Source: a virus
IMG/VR virus record: IMGVR_UViG_3300042515_001404
Location: 1 to 33,235 of that record
Reading direction: 5' to 3' (one strand)
Length of the DNA stretch: 33,235 nucleotides
Within the stretch, counting starts at the first letter, position 1; each line of letters starts with the position of its first letter. The notes below the pieces were generated by a model. The model made no database searches and was not told where the DNA came from. It saw only the letters and a program-made list of their open reading frames with translations. A program made the translations under genes and the position numbers. Of the stretch, positions 8,085-16,165 are shown piece by piece.

Positions 8085-9134
8085 TTAGGAAGCAACCTTA
8101 ACGTTCTTTACAACGACCCAAGCGTCTGCCTGCTCGATTTGAACGCCAACACGAGTATACATTGTGTACTCGATTGAGTCCTTGCGTGGCCAGAAGAATC
8201 GGTAAACAGTTACGTCACGCTTAACACCAACAACAACGTTGTTAGGGAATGTTAAGTGAACATCTCCGTGTGATCCTGTAGCCTGTGCGTAATCGCCAGT
8301 CTGTGTCTCTGGAAGAAGTGGAACTTCAACGATTGGAATACCGAAAGCGTATGGAGCTACGTATCCTGCTGGTCCACCTAGAGGAGCTACATCTCCACGG
8401 ATGATGCCTGAAGCAATATCCTGTGGGTTAACATTCTGGATGTTTTGTGATGTTGCGTATAGGTAATCCTGGATCAAGTTAGATCCTGCAAGGAAGCGTA
8501 GGTCTGTGCGACGCTGCTTGTACTTACGTGGAAGTGCCTTAAGTGCTGAGTTAAATACAGCACGAGAAAGTCCTGCACCTGCTGCGTCTACGACGTGTGC
8601 ATTTGCCTTGGCCTTCTTTACAACACCGTCAAATGCCTTGTAAAGAGCATCTGATGAAAGTGCTGTGTTACCGTTAAGTAGAACGTCTTCAATATCGTTA
8701 CCAGCCTGAGTTGCCATCATACGTGCGATGTGGTCTTCTAGATCTGGACCTTCGATATTGTCTTCTAGTGACTCTGTTGAGAGCTCCCAGTCAAGACGTA
8801 GCTTCTTTGTTGTGAGAGAGATCTTTGAGAATGTGACTGCTGCGTTTGTGCCAGTGTTGTCACCTTCTGTTGCGAGCTTCATAAGCTTCTCGCCTACTCC
8901 GACTCTATCAATTTCTGTTGTGTCAGACTTCATTCTAACTGTACGTGCGACTTTTCCGATTACGGTTGCGTCGAACATATAGTCTAGGAAACGAGCTGAT
9001 TGCTCTGGGTTGAGAAGACCACCATTGCCATTTTCAGACGCAGTGTGAATTCCATCTCCACCAGTTGTTGATGCGAAAGTACCTGTAGCTGTTGTACCAG
9101 CTGCGATTGCTTTCTCTAATGTTTCATTACTCAT
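8085..9134 (-). CDS. Major capsid protein (HK97 fold)
   Basis: A 349-residue capsid subunit. The N-terminal arm (residues 1-35, Thr/Gly-rich) leads to LLNPEQSARFLDYMFDATVIGKVARTVRM, then FSKISLTTKKLRLDWELSTESLEDN, DLEDHIARMMATQAGNDIEDVLLNGN (spine helix), and the C-terminal LTFPNNVVVGVKRDVTVYRFFWPRKDSIEYTMYTRVGVQIEQADAWVVVKNV. This is the usual ending of actinophage HK97-fold capsids. It follows the protease/scaffold gene by 15 bp and is followed by a strong terminator. Arginine codons are almost all CGN, whereas neighbouring genes use mainly AGA, a sign of selection for high expression. Confidence 0.9.
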   Translation of the reverse strand: MSNETLEKAIAAGTTATGTFASTTGGDGIHTASENGNGGLLNPEQSARFLDYMFDATVIGKVARTVRMKSDTTEIDRVGVGEKLMKLATEGDNTGTNAAVTFSKISLTTKKLRLDWELSTESLEDNIEGPDLEDHIARMMATQAGNDIEDVLLNGNTALSSDALYKAFDGVVKKAKANAHVVDAAGAGLSRAVFNSALKALPRKYKQRRTDLRFLAGSNLIQDYLYATSQNIQNVNPQDIASGIIRGDVAPLGGPAGYVAPYAFGIPIVEVPLLPETQTGDYAQATGSHGDVHLTFPNNVVVGVKRDVTVYRFFWPRKDSIEYTMYTRVGVQIEQADAWVVVKNVKVAS

Positions 9135-9149
9135 ATTATTTCACCTACC

Positions 9150-9728
9150 CTAGTTAAATATTTCGTTTACGGAACCGAGGAAAGAACCGTTCCATTTTGA
9201 TTTGTTTACTGCTTGTACCGCAGACCCGCCGAGGTCTGAGGACTTCTTAATTGCTGTATCGCCTTCTACGGCATCTACACGCTTTTGAACACCATCAATG
9301 GTGCCCTTTATTTCTGTTACAGCTGCACTAAGTGCGCTGTGCTTTTCTGCTAATTCTGTGATTTGAGCATTTAAGCCCTTGCTAAAAGTCTCTACAGTTT
9401 CTTTGATTTCAGAAACCTGTAATGCATTTGCCTCTGTAGCCTTGCTAAGAGTATCTGCAAAGAATCCCTTTAGGTCTACTAACATTTTTGCAAAATCAGG
9501 CTCTTGTCCTTCAACTGCAGCTGACGCATCTGCGTCTACTGACTTAAAGACATCTACAGAAGCAGAGTCTGCATCTTCTGCTTTAGCAGCTGGTGCATCT
9601 TCGACGGCCTTGACGTTAGTCTCAACCATGGTCTCTTCAACGACGACAACTTCTTCAGCAGCTGGTGCTTCTGCAACTGGTGCTTCTGCAACTACTGGAT
9701 CTGTACCGTGTACGTTTAGTTTTTCCAC
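9150..9728 (-). CDS. Internal in-frame scaffold protein (predicted)
   Basis: Within the protease gene, a perfect AAGGAGGT (9735-9742) sits 6 nt before an in-frame GTG at 9728. Translation from there would give a 192-residue protein starting EKLNVHGTDPVVAEAP and containing only the acidic linker and coiled-coil scaffold part. This is the lambda C/Nu3 arrangement, in which a protease gene also encodes a separate scaffold from an internal start. The overlapping ATG in AATGAAG gives only a five-codon frame, so GTG is the meaningful start. Prediction only. Confidence 0.55.
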   Translation of the reverse strand: MEKLNVHGTDPVVAEAPVAEAPAAEEVVVVEETMVETNVKAVEDAPAAKAEDADSASVDVFKSVDADASAAVEGQEPDFAKMLVDLKGFFADTLSKATEANALQVSEIKETVETFSKGLNAQITELAEKHSALSAAVTEIKGTIDGVQKRVDAVEGDTAIKKSSDLGGSAVQAVNKSKWNGSFLGSVNEIFN

Positions 9729-10517
9729 TTCATTACCTCCTTGTGCGTTTGCCTGTTTTGCTATTGTTTGTGTTGCAGGCAACGTAACTCTTGACTTCTT
9801 GAATGAAGCAAGAACTTTATCTATCTCTTTTGATTTGTTTATGTCTGAGCTTTCAACCCATCCAATTAGCGTAGCCTCTTTACCAGTAACTGGAGATGAG
9901 TATGTCTTGTCTGTCGAGATGAAAACAGAGTCGCTATCTTCGCAATAAAAAATATTTTCTGTGACAACATCTGCTGCCATTCCTTTAAAAATAAGTTGAC
10001 CATTCATTTTTTCTATTGAAATAATATTGCACATTTCATTTGCTGGTGAATCTACAATTGAAAGTTCTACTAAGTCATATTCTTTAATAAAACGAACAGA
10101 CTCTCCTGTTGCCTTATTTATTTCATTATCTGAATCTTTAATCTTTCCGCCAATTGAAAAACCAGAAAGAGTTCCATCAAGAACCTTCTCCCAAGTATCC
10201 TGTGCGCCCTTTGATATGTATGAAGTTACATAAACTCCATTATAAAATTCTTTTGATTTTTGATCGTAGTAAGTCTCTGGCTTAAATGAAACTACTTTGC
10301 CAACTGCAAGTGGCTGATGCATCTCTCTAAGATTTCCTCTAAATGCTTCAAATGCCTTTAGGCTTGCTTCTGCTGTTACGACGTCACCAGTTTGATCTAC
10401 ATTATCTAGAGTTGCAAATCCAGACACGGTTCTATTCTCCCTGTTTACTTTTGTAAAAGGAACAGATAAATGAAGGTTTTGGCCGTCAGAAGACCACTGA
10501 CTTTTTTCTATGTTCAT
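9150..10517 (-). CDS. Prohead protease fused to scaffold
   Basis: A 455-residue protein. Residues 1-175 are an HK97-type prohead protease (serine protease, U35 group). His67 lies in REMHQPLAVGKV, the Ser region in TLSGFSIGG (Ser118/Ser121), and Glu151 in DLVELSIVDSPAN. Such proteases digest the scaffold and trim the capsid during maturation. Residues about 264-455 look like scaffold: a long acidic Ala/Val/Glu stretch (VVAEAPVAEAPAAEEVVVV), then a helix and coiled coil (AKMLVDLKGFFADTLSKA, ITELAEKHSALSAAVTEIKG). An internal ribosome site and GTG at 9728 could make the scaffold alone. The gene lies between portal and major capsid, as expected. Confidence 0.85.
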   Translation of the reverse strand: MNIEKSQWSSDGQNLHLSVPFTKVNRENRTVSGFATLDNVDQTGDVVTAEASLKAFEAFRGNLREMHQPLAVGKVVSFKPETYYDQKSKEFYNGVYVTSYISKGAQDTWEKVLDGTLSGFSIGGKIKDSDNEINKATGESVRFIKEYDLVELSIVDSPANEMCNIISIEKMNGQLIFKGMAADVVTENIFYCEDSDSVFISTDKTYSSPVTGKEATLIGWVESSDINKSKEIDKVLASFKKSRVTLPATQTIAKQANAQGGNEVEKLNVHGTDPVVAEAPVAEAPAAEEVVVVEETMVETNVKAVEDAPAAKAEDADSASVDVFKSVDADASAAVEGQEPDFAKMLVDLKGFFADTLSKATEANALQVSEIKETVETFSKGLNAQITELAEKHSALSAAVTEIKGTIDGVQKRVDAVEGDTAIKKSSDLGGSAVQAVNKSKWNGSFLGSVNEIFN

Positions 10518-10524
10518 ATGCTTA

Positions 10525-10553
10525 ATTTTATACTTATCTATCTAAAAAGGCAA
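10525..10553 (-). promoter_or_regulatory. Leaderless promoter of protease/capsid genes
   Basis: Minus-strand TTGCCT (10548-10553), a 17-nt spacer, and TAAAAT (10525-10530), ending 7 nt before the ATG at 10517, with no Shine-Dalgarno. Exactly the same -35, -10 and spacing occur upstream of the major tail gene. Confidence 0.5.
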
Positions 10554-10570
10554 ATCGCAGTTGATTGGAT

Positions 10571-12154
10571 TTAGTCAACTCTGCTTCCGTCGCCTTTTGC
10601 ATTTCTTCCTTCTCCGACTTTATCGGAAGAGGCTGCGGATCTTTCTGAATCTCTGGCTCTAGTTTTCCCAGCCGTTGCTTTTTGGTCAGCTGCCTGCTGA
10701 GGCCTTAGATCTACCATTTCATCTCCGCCTTCCACTGGAATCATACCTTTTTTAATTCTAACTTCATTAGGGGTAATTACCTGCATTCTAAGATATCTTT
10801 CATCTATTTGAGATTGCGTGTCTTCATCAGTTAATGTCAGCTCTTCGAATTTAATTTTTAGGGCGTCAGTCTTTTCTTCAATTATTGCATTAATTCTTTT
10901 TTCTAGTCTCATTTGTGCTGGACGACAAACCTGCTCTTTAAATGTTTTGTCTGCGTCTCTTGCAACCGCTAAATTAACTCCTTCTGGAGTTCCAATTTTA
11001 TTAATTGGCACACGGTGAGCCAATAGTATTTCATCTCTATTAGATTGTCGATAAATATTAAATGATGATTCTTGAGCTCCAGCTTCAACTGGCTCCATTT
11101 TAAATTCAACCTTGTTGTCTGGAGTATCCGCTGGAAGCGGGATATAAAGTGATCTATGGTTTTTCCCCTTTAGTCCAACCTGGAAAAATTCTAGCAACTT
11201 TCTTTCTGACTCTGGAGAAAGTTTTGCTCCCTTTACTGTAATAATATATCTTGGTACCGCTTTATTCTCAAAGTAATCTAGGTTATATCTTCCAGCAAAT
11301 TCATTGCCAGCCAATGACATTTGTGCAGCAACAATATCTGGTATTCCATAATAGTTGTTCATCGGAGTATACTTCTTTAGATGAATGATTTCATTTGGAC
11401 GATCCTCAACATCACCAATTGGGTTGGGTGTATCTAAATCTCCAAAGTTTCTAAAAAATACAGCCTTGCCATAAAGCAGCTGCATGAATCCATCACGAAG
11501 TCTTCTTACTCTCATTGTCTTTGCTGGGATATGTCCAATATATCCTATATCTCCTGCTGTTGTTCTTCCAATTTCAATATAGCCATTACCTGTAGCTTCT
11601 AAATCAGTGTAAACTTTTATTAAAGTTTCAGTAAATGTATCTTCATCGTTAGTAGTGTCGAGCCACTCTTGTAGGTCCTGCTTTAACTTATTAAGCTTAC
11701 GTCTAGCTCTTTCTAATTGCTTTGTATCTGTTATTGCGTCTATAGCATCATTAGTTTTTCTAGTTTCAGTAAATGAGTACCCTAGTCCAACTATATTTGC
11801 TACCTTTGCATTGATTGCAGCATAGTTATAAGTTGATACCTCATAAATTTGAGACAAATACTCTAGGTTATATACTGGCTGCACAAGGTCGAACATAGCA
11901 TATCCAGTTACAGCCTGCTGAAGAAGATTCTGTTGTGTTGCTGCACCATCTTTACCAGTAAATGATTTTGCAAAATCTCTGTTTACTTTTCTTTTAAAAT
12001 TGGTGCCGAGCCCTCTTACTTTTTTAAGTTCATCTATTCCAATTGCAAACGGGTCAACATGCTCTTTTTCTTTCTTAAATGAAAAAAGATCTGAGCTATT
12101 TTTTACTGATACCTCATATGTATCTTCTGGGCCATCTTCTAAGAATTGTGTCAT
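10571..12154 (-). CDS. Portal protein
   Basis: A 527-residue portal, the dodecameric ring at the capsid vertex through which DNA is packaged and to which the tail joins. Typical portal features appear in order: an N-terminal region (LVQPVYNLEYLSQIYEVS), the wing (DLEATGNGYIEIGRTTAGDIGYIGHIPAKTMRVRR), the clip/stem part with IHLKKYTPMNNYYGIPDIVAAQ, and the C-terminal helices (FNIYRQSNRDEILLAHRVPINKIGTPEG). The last about 40 residues are hydrophilic and likely disordered. GAGGGGG precedes the ATG. The order portal, protease, capsid is the usual one. Assignment by motif order and context. Confidence 0.85.
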   Translation of the reverse strand: MTQFLEDGPEDTYEVSVKNSSDLFSFKKEKEHVDPFAIGIDELKKVRGLGTNFKRKVNRDFAKSFTGKDGAATQQNLLQQAVTGYAMFDLVQPVYNLEYLSQIYEVSTYNYAAINAKVANIVGLGYSFTETRKTNDAIDAITDTKQLERARRKLNKLKQDLQEWLDTTNDEDTFTETLIKVYTDLEATGNGYIEIGRTTAGDIGYIGHIPAKTMRVRRLRDGFMQLLYGKAVFFRNFGDLDTPNPIGDVEDRPNEIIHLKKYTPMNNYYGIPDIVAAQMSLAGNEFAGRYNLDYFENKAVPRYIITVKGAKLSPESERKLLEFFQVGLKGKNHRSLYIPLPADTPDNKVEFKMEPVEAGAQESSFNIYRQSNRDEILLAHRVPINKIGTPEGVNLAVARDADKTFKEQVCRPAQMRLEKRINAIIEEKTDALKIKFEELTLTDEDTQSQIDERYLRMQVITPNEVRIKKGMIPVEGGDEMVDLRPQQAADQKATAGKTRARDSERSAASSDKVGEGRNAKGDGSRVD

Positions 12155-12489
12155 GTTACTGATCCCCCTCGCAATACTGAATCTTTGTATTCGCCTATGT
12201 CAAGCGGGTCTGGTGTAAGTCCCCACTTAAGTCTTTGGTTTTGATATTCAAACTCTTCATCATCAATTTTTCTTCTTCCAGACAAAAACTTAGGCTGTCC
12301 CTCATAAATTCCATAGTGTCTTACTGCATCCGCCAGCAAAGCCATGCGGGCACGATTTCCTTTTTTAGAAGTTATTGAAAGAAAGTTGCCATCGTCGTCA
12401 CCAATCCAGCGTCCGTCTGGCATTTCCCATACGTATATTCCGAGAGTGGTTTCCTCGATTACCTGGCTTTTTTGGTTTAAGATGTCCAT
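12151..12489 (-). CDS. Conserved phage protein upstream of portal
   Basis: A 112-residue acidic protein of unknown function. Residues 15-60 (LGIYVWEMPDGRWIGDDDGNFLSITSKKGN) form a short beta unit, followed by a helix (RARMALLADAVRHYG) and a charged C-terminus (KWGLTPDPLDIGEYKDSVL). Proteins with 'VWEMPDGR.. D.DGNFL' beside the portal are familiar from actinobacteriophages, where they have no assigned role. It overlaps the portal start by 4 nt, so co-translation is likely. It occupies the place where one would expect the terminase gene to end, but it has no terminase motif. Confidence 0.6.
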   Translation of the reverse strand: MDILNQKSQVIEETTLGIYVWEMPDGRWIGDDDGNFLSITSKKGNRARMALLADAVRHYGIYEGQPKFLSGRRKIDDEEFEYQNQRLKWGLTPDPLDIGEYKDSVLRGGSVT

Positions 12490-12498
12490 ATGTTAAAC

Positions 12499-12527
12499 AG
12501 TTTATCATTATTCTTAGTAAAAGTCCA
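12499..12527 (-). promoter_or_regulatory. Candidate leaderless promoter for the head operon
   Basis: Minus-strand TGGACT (12522-12527), a 17-nt spacer, and TAAACT (12499-12504), which ends 9 nt before the ATG at 12489. No Shine-Dalgarno precedes that ATG. The match is moderate; position supports it. Confidence 0.3.
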
Positions 12528-12574
12528 GTCTTGATGCCAGCCTGATACACTTTTGTTGCAAATTGTGCACCCTA

Positions 12575-14377
12575 CTAGTCAAATTGCCTTATGAAATATG
12601 GTGTTCCATCCTGACCATGGACACTTTCAGATATAGTTACTCCTGGGTCAGTTATAACCTTTGAGTTATCTGAGCAATAAAGCCTGTAGTTAGTTATTGC
12701 TTCTGCGGATGTAAATGCTTTCTCGTAAAAAGCTATGTTGTTATATAGGTTTGAAGTTCCATATTCTGTATCTAATTGATTTTGATTAAACTTAATATTT
12801 AAGGCTGGCTGATTTAATACAATTATAATATGATGGGCAACATCATTTAGCAAAAATGTCGATACATTAGTCTCTGATGTCCTATTTATACCATTTACGT
12901 ATATGGCAGAAATTCCAGCTTTTGTTATTAATCCGTTAGCCGCCCATTTAATTGATGAGGATGCTGAAGAAAATAATACATTTTGTCCACCCCTTGGAGT
13001 AAAAAACATCTCTATTGTTCTTGGCTGAATAGAAAGATCTACAGAAAACCCATGGCCAGAATGCATTGACAGTCCGTTGTATTTATTTTGCATTCTTACT
13101 GGGTAATTGTATTGTCCTACTGCATAGTCGTATGCTGAGTATATTTTTGATCCAGAATTATCTGCATAAAAATCTTTATTTGAATACATATCAATTTCTA
13201 ACTTATCAAAATAAGGTAGGTCAAAGGATGAATCTTGTGTAGTCATTGTTACCCTTATATCTAGTATTGGGCTTCCTGAGTTCTGGTTTTTGTTGTAGTA
13301 TGGCATCGGAGAATTATTTTTGCAAACTACCCATGGCTGATTTGGGATTTGTATTTCAACCAAAATATTATCTACATCCTGCCCATAGCAAATTCTAGAA
13401 GAAACAATATCTTCTGGATTTGATATATACAGTCTTTCTTGAAAAGAAAATGTTTTTGTTTCTACGGCATCTGTTTCTTCAAACTCAATTCTGTTATATT
13501 CTGAGTTATAATATGCATCTCCAGAAGCAAGTTCTTCTAGTGCTTTTATTCCAGGATACCTATATGAAATGTCTGGTCTTACTGATGCCGAGTTTAATGA
13601 AAAAAGAATTCCATTATTTGAATAAACAATTTGTGAGTACTTTGTCTCTTTGTATCCCGACAGATAATGATTTAATATTTTTGCTTCTTCTAGCTCATAG
13701 GCATATATTGCTGCTGAATCAACAATAAATTTTTTGCCTGAGTTGGCTGGTCCCAAGGATAGGTTTAAGCTTGAATTAGTAAATTTAAAGCTATCTACAA
13801 CTGGACTTTCAGAAACAATTTTTCCATCGACATAAAGTGAAATTGTATCTTTAGAAAACATACCTACAACATGCATAGCTTTATTTTTTGTAATCTTATG
13901 CCAAACCATCTGTGTTGGACTACATTTAAAAATAATATTTTCATTTTTATAGAATAGACCAATTGAATTGGCAGCATCTCCTAGAATAATATATTCGGCA
14001 TTGTCATCTTTGGCTGGACTAAACCATATTTCAAATGAGAATGGGCCATCTGGATTTCTATTCATACCAAGTCCTAGGGCTTTTAGGCTTATCTGTGCAT
14101 TTTCATTTATCTCTGTTCCTCTTACTCCCGCCCCAATAATAGGAAGAACTTCCATATCTGAGGTATTAATTGCATAGCCCTCCATTGAATTTCCAGTGTA
14201 ATCAATTATTGGTAGCCCGCTTACAGCAGCATATGATACGCCATTATCTTTTAAATCTTGATATGTTGAATATAGAGTTGTTAAATTGCTGTATACGCCA
14301 ACTTCTCCAGAACGAACTTCATCTAGTAAAAAAAATGCAACTGGATTATCTTTTAAGACAGTATATTTATATGACAT
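12575..14377 (-). CDS. Minor tail protein with LamG-like domains
   Basis: A 600-residue protein. Two concanavalin A/laminin G-like jelly-roll regions can be seen. One lies near residues 100-230 (GPFSFEIWFSPAKDDNAEYI, HVVGMFSKDTISLYVDGKIV, ALNHY-like exit AKILNHYLSGYK). The other lies near 470-590 (RTIEMFFTPRGGQNVLF, AHHIIIVLN, AFYEKAFTSAEAITNYRLY). The opening YKYTVLKDNPVAFFLLDEV is the typical LamG start seen in actinophage minor tail proteins. Such domains often bind glycans, so a receptor-binding role is reasonable. It starts 3 nt after the collagen-like fibre stop and is followed by an 85-bp gap before the head genes. Confidence 0.7.
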   Translation of the reverse strand: MSYKYTVLKDNPVAFFLLDEVRSGEVGVYSNLTTLYSTYQDLKDNGVSYAAVSGLPIIDYTGNSMEGYAINTSDMEVLPIIGAGVRGTEINENAQISLKALGLGMNRNPDGPFSFEIWFSPAKDDNAEYIILGDAANSIGLFYKNENIIFKCSPTQMVWHKITKNKAMHVVGMFSKDTISLYVDGKIVSESPVVDSFKFTNSSLNLSLGPANSGKKFIVDSAAIYAYELEEAKILNHYLSGYKETKYSQIVYSNNGILFSLNSASVRPDISYRYPGIKALEELASGDAYYNSEYNRIEFEETDAVETKTFSFQERLYISNPEDIVSSRICYGQDVDNILVEIQIPNQPWVVCKNNSPMPYYNKNQNSGSPILDIRVTMTTQDSSFDLPYFDKLEIDMYSNKDFYADNSGSKIYSAYDYAVGQYNYPVRMQNKYNGLSMHSGHGFSVDLSIQPRTIEMFFTPRGGQNVLFSSASSSIKWAANGLITKAGISAIYVNGINRTSETNVSTFLLNDVAHHIIIVLNQPALNIKFNQNQLDTEYGTSNLYNNIAFYEKAFTSAEAITNYRLYCSDNSKVITDPGVTISESVHGQDGTPYFIRQFD

Positions 14378-14380
14378 GTC

Positions 14381-15493
14381 TTAAATCTCTTCTAGTGCTT
14401 TAACTCTCGCTGTAAGCTCTTGTACTGCTTTAATTAATGGTGAAATAAATTGATCGTATCTTAATCCTTGCATAGAATCTTCTTCAGACATATCAATCTT
14501 TACCCAGCCAGCAAAGTCTTCTACTCCAGATTCATCTAAAGCTTCTTTTACTTGCTGAGCTATAAGTCCATAATGAGTTCTTGTTCCAGGAAGTGAAACT
14601 AAGTCTCCATCTACTAATTCTTTCCCGCCCTCAATAAATTTATATTTTACTGGATTTAAATTGTTTATAAAATCTAATCCTAAGTCGGAAGAAAAAATAT
14701 CTGTCTTTAGTCTTTCATCAGAAGTATTTATTGTTCCAGTGTTAGAGTATATAGTTTTCCAAAATCTATTTGATGCTACACCAGCACCCGCATCTATTGG
14801 CTGTCCTATTGAGTACAAGTTATTTGCAAGTGGGTACCAGTTTGAGTTTACTCCATATCCAGACGTTGTTGGAATATTTAATGAAATAGTTGTAGGTACT
14901 GGATCAATAGTTGCACTAGATCCAGGGATTCCTTGTGGGCCTTGTGCTCCAGTTAATCCAGTTGCGCCTCTAGGTATTGTAAAAGCAAATACAGCATTTG
15001 TAGCGGTTCCAGTATTTGTGACAGAAGCATTTGTTCCAGCTGCACCAGTTGTTGTTGTTCCAATTGCTAGTGTCGTTGGCCCTGGTATTCCTTGTGGTCC
15101 TGCTGGGCCAACAGGCCCTTGTGGTAAAACAAGATTTAAAGTTTGTGAGGGACTTGTGCCAGATATAGTTGCATCTGCATTTACACCAGACTCAACAGTT
15201 CCTATTGAAAGAACATTAGATGGTCCTGGGCCTCCAATTATTCCATCTACACCTCTAGGTAATGTTAAGTTTAATATTGCTGCTTCTGGTGTTCCTACAT
15301 TTACTACTGACGCTGGAGTTGATGCGCTAACAGTTGTTACAGAGCCTATCGTTAAAGTCCCTGAAGGCCCTTGTGGGCCAGGATGAGCATCTAGATAAGC
15401 ATCTACATCAGCAGCAAGGTACCCTAGGTCTCTAGGGACGTCTGGCGTGTCTGTATACTGCGGGTACCTAAACCCTTTTCCTGTTGTGCTCAT
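14381..15493 (-). CDS. Collagen-like tail fibre with S74 chaperone domain
   Basis: A 370-residue fibre. The N-terminus (GFRYPQYTDTPDVPRDLGYL) attaches to the tail. Three collagen-like Gly-X-Y stretches follow, e.g. GPQGPSG, GPVGPAGPQGIPGP and GATGLTGAQGPQGIPG, alternating with TIGxVTT-type beta segments. The last 113 residues are an intramolecular chaperone auto-processing domain (peptidase S74): SDERLKTDIF starts at Ser258, the expected self-cleavage nucleophile. It is followed by NPVKYKFIEG, YGLIAQQVKEAL and a terminal coiled coil (AVQELTARVKALEEI). In known S74 fibres the domain folds the trimer and is then cut off. It lies directly after the five dioxygenase genes. X-Pro-Gly steps are present as possible hydroxylation sites. 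Confidence 0.85.
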   Translation of the reverse strand: MSTTGKGFRYPQYTDTPDVPRDLGYLAADVDAYLDAHPGPQGPSGTLTIGSVTTVSASTPASVVNVGTPEAAILNLTLPRGVDGIIGGPGPSNVLSIGTVESGVNADATISGTSPSQTLNLVLPQGPVGPAGPQGIPGPTTLAIGTTTTGAAGTNASVTNTGTATNAVFAFTIPRGATGLTGAQGPQGIPGSSATIDPVPTTISLNIPTTSGYGVNSNWYPLANNLYSIGQPIDAGAGVASNRFWKTIYSNTGTINTSDERLKTDIFSSDLGLDFINNLNPVKYKFIEGGKELVDGDLVSLPGTRTHYGLIAQQVKEALDESGVEDFAGWVKIDMSEEDSMQGLRYDQFISPLIKAVQELTARVKALEEI

Positions 15494-15499
15494 TTTTTT

Positions 15500-15508
15500 A
15501 TTATACCA
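15500..15508 (-). promoter_or_regulatory. Leaderless extended -10 promoter of collagen-like fibre
   Basis: Minus-strand TGG TATAAT, then six A residues, then the ATG at 15493. No Shine-Dalgarno is present. There is no clear -35 (it would fall at the end of dioxygenase gene 5). Confidence 0.45.
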
Positions 15509-15513
15509 CCTAT

Positions 15514-16164
15514 TTACTTAATATATACATGTGCTGGGCTCATGTATCTTGTCCCAGAAGTGATTGGCATAACTTCATGTACATAAGGCTGCTGTGATGG
15601 GAACATAATTAGACTTCCAGCCTTTGGCTTAATTGTAATGTTTTGATTAGGAAAATGAATTTCTCCGCCTTCATAATCGTCATTTACATAGGCTACCAAA
15701 GAAAATGCTAGAGTTGAATCTCCATCTTGCCCATCAAAATGTGGGCCCATGGACTGGCCCTGGTTCCACTTTTTAATTGGAACTTGGTTTAGCTCTAAAT
15801 TATATCTATTTTTATCCAGGTTATTTCCAGCTAAATATCTATCGGAACACATTTCAAATGCCATCAAAAAGCTATTTGCTATGTAAAGAGTTTTTTTATC
15901 AATTGCATCAGACCCAGTAGATTTTTTTAGATTAGATGAAAATATATTTTTTGTAGCCCCGTACACTATAGATTCATTATCGCTTGCTGTCCAGTTTTCC
16001 CACTTTGAAATTCTACTAAATGATGATGGCTCTAAATCTATCTCTTCTATAAAGTCCTTTAAGTACTCTGGAAAACTAAGTGCATTCTCCCAGTACCATA
16101 TATTTTTTTCTACAATCTGCAAATTAAACATTGTAAATTGCTTGAATATTGGCTCGCCTTCCAT
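15514..16164 (-). CDS. Fe(II)/2-oxoglutarate dioxygenase (P4H type), enzyme 5
   Basis: A 216-residue 2OG-Fe(II) oxygenase and the last of the set. It has His142-x-Asp144 (GPHFDGQ), the hallmark VAYVNDDYEGGEIHFPNQ, His196 (YVHEV) and Arg206 at +10. The beta-helix core resembles that of enzyme 1 most closely (VAYVNDDYEGG, IKPKAG, then IMFPS or YIFPS), so these two may be the closest pair. GAGGG precedes the ATG. The stop lies 20 nt before the collagen-like fibre gene, and that gap holds an extended -10 element. Position next to a collagen-like protein makes prolyl hydroxylation an attractive but untested role. Confidence 0.85.
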   Translation of the reverse strand: MEGEPIFKQFTMFNLQIVEKNIWYWENALSFPEYLKDFIEEIDLEPSSFSRISKWENWTASDNESIVYGATKNIFSSNLKKSTGSDAIDKKTLYIANSFLMAFEMCSDRYLAGNNLDKNRYNLELNQVPIKKWNQGQSMGPHFDGQDGDSTLAFSLVAYVNDDYEGGEIHFPNQNITIKPKAGSLIMFPSQQPYVHEVMPITSGTRYMSPAHVYIK

Positions 16165-16165
16165 A

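Noticed and set aside
9379-9948. Plus-strand open frame of 189 codons
   Set aside because: Antisense of the acidic scaffold region; Ser/Thr/Ala-rich composition only mirrors the coding strand.
14661-15386. Long open frame on the plus strand (241 codons)
   Set aside because: It is the antisense of the collagen-like fibre gene, low-complexity, with no ribosome site and no family resemblance.
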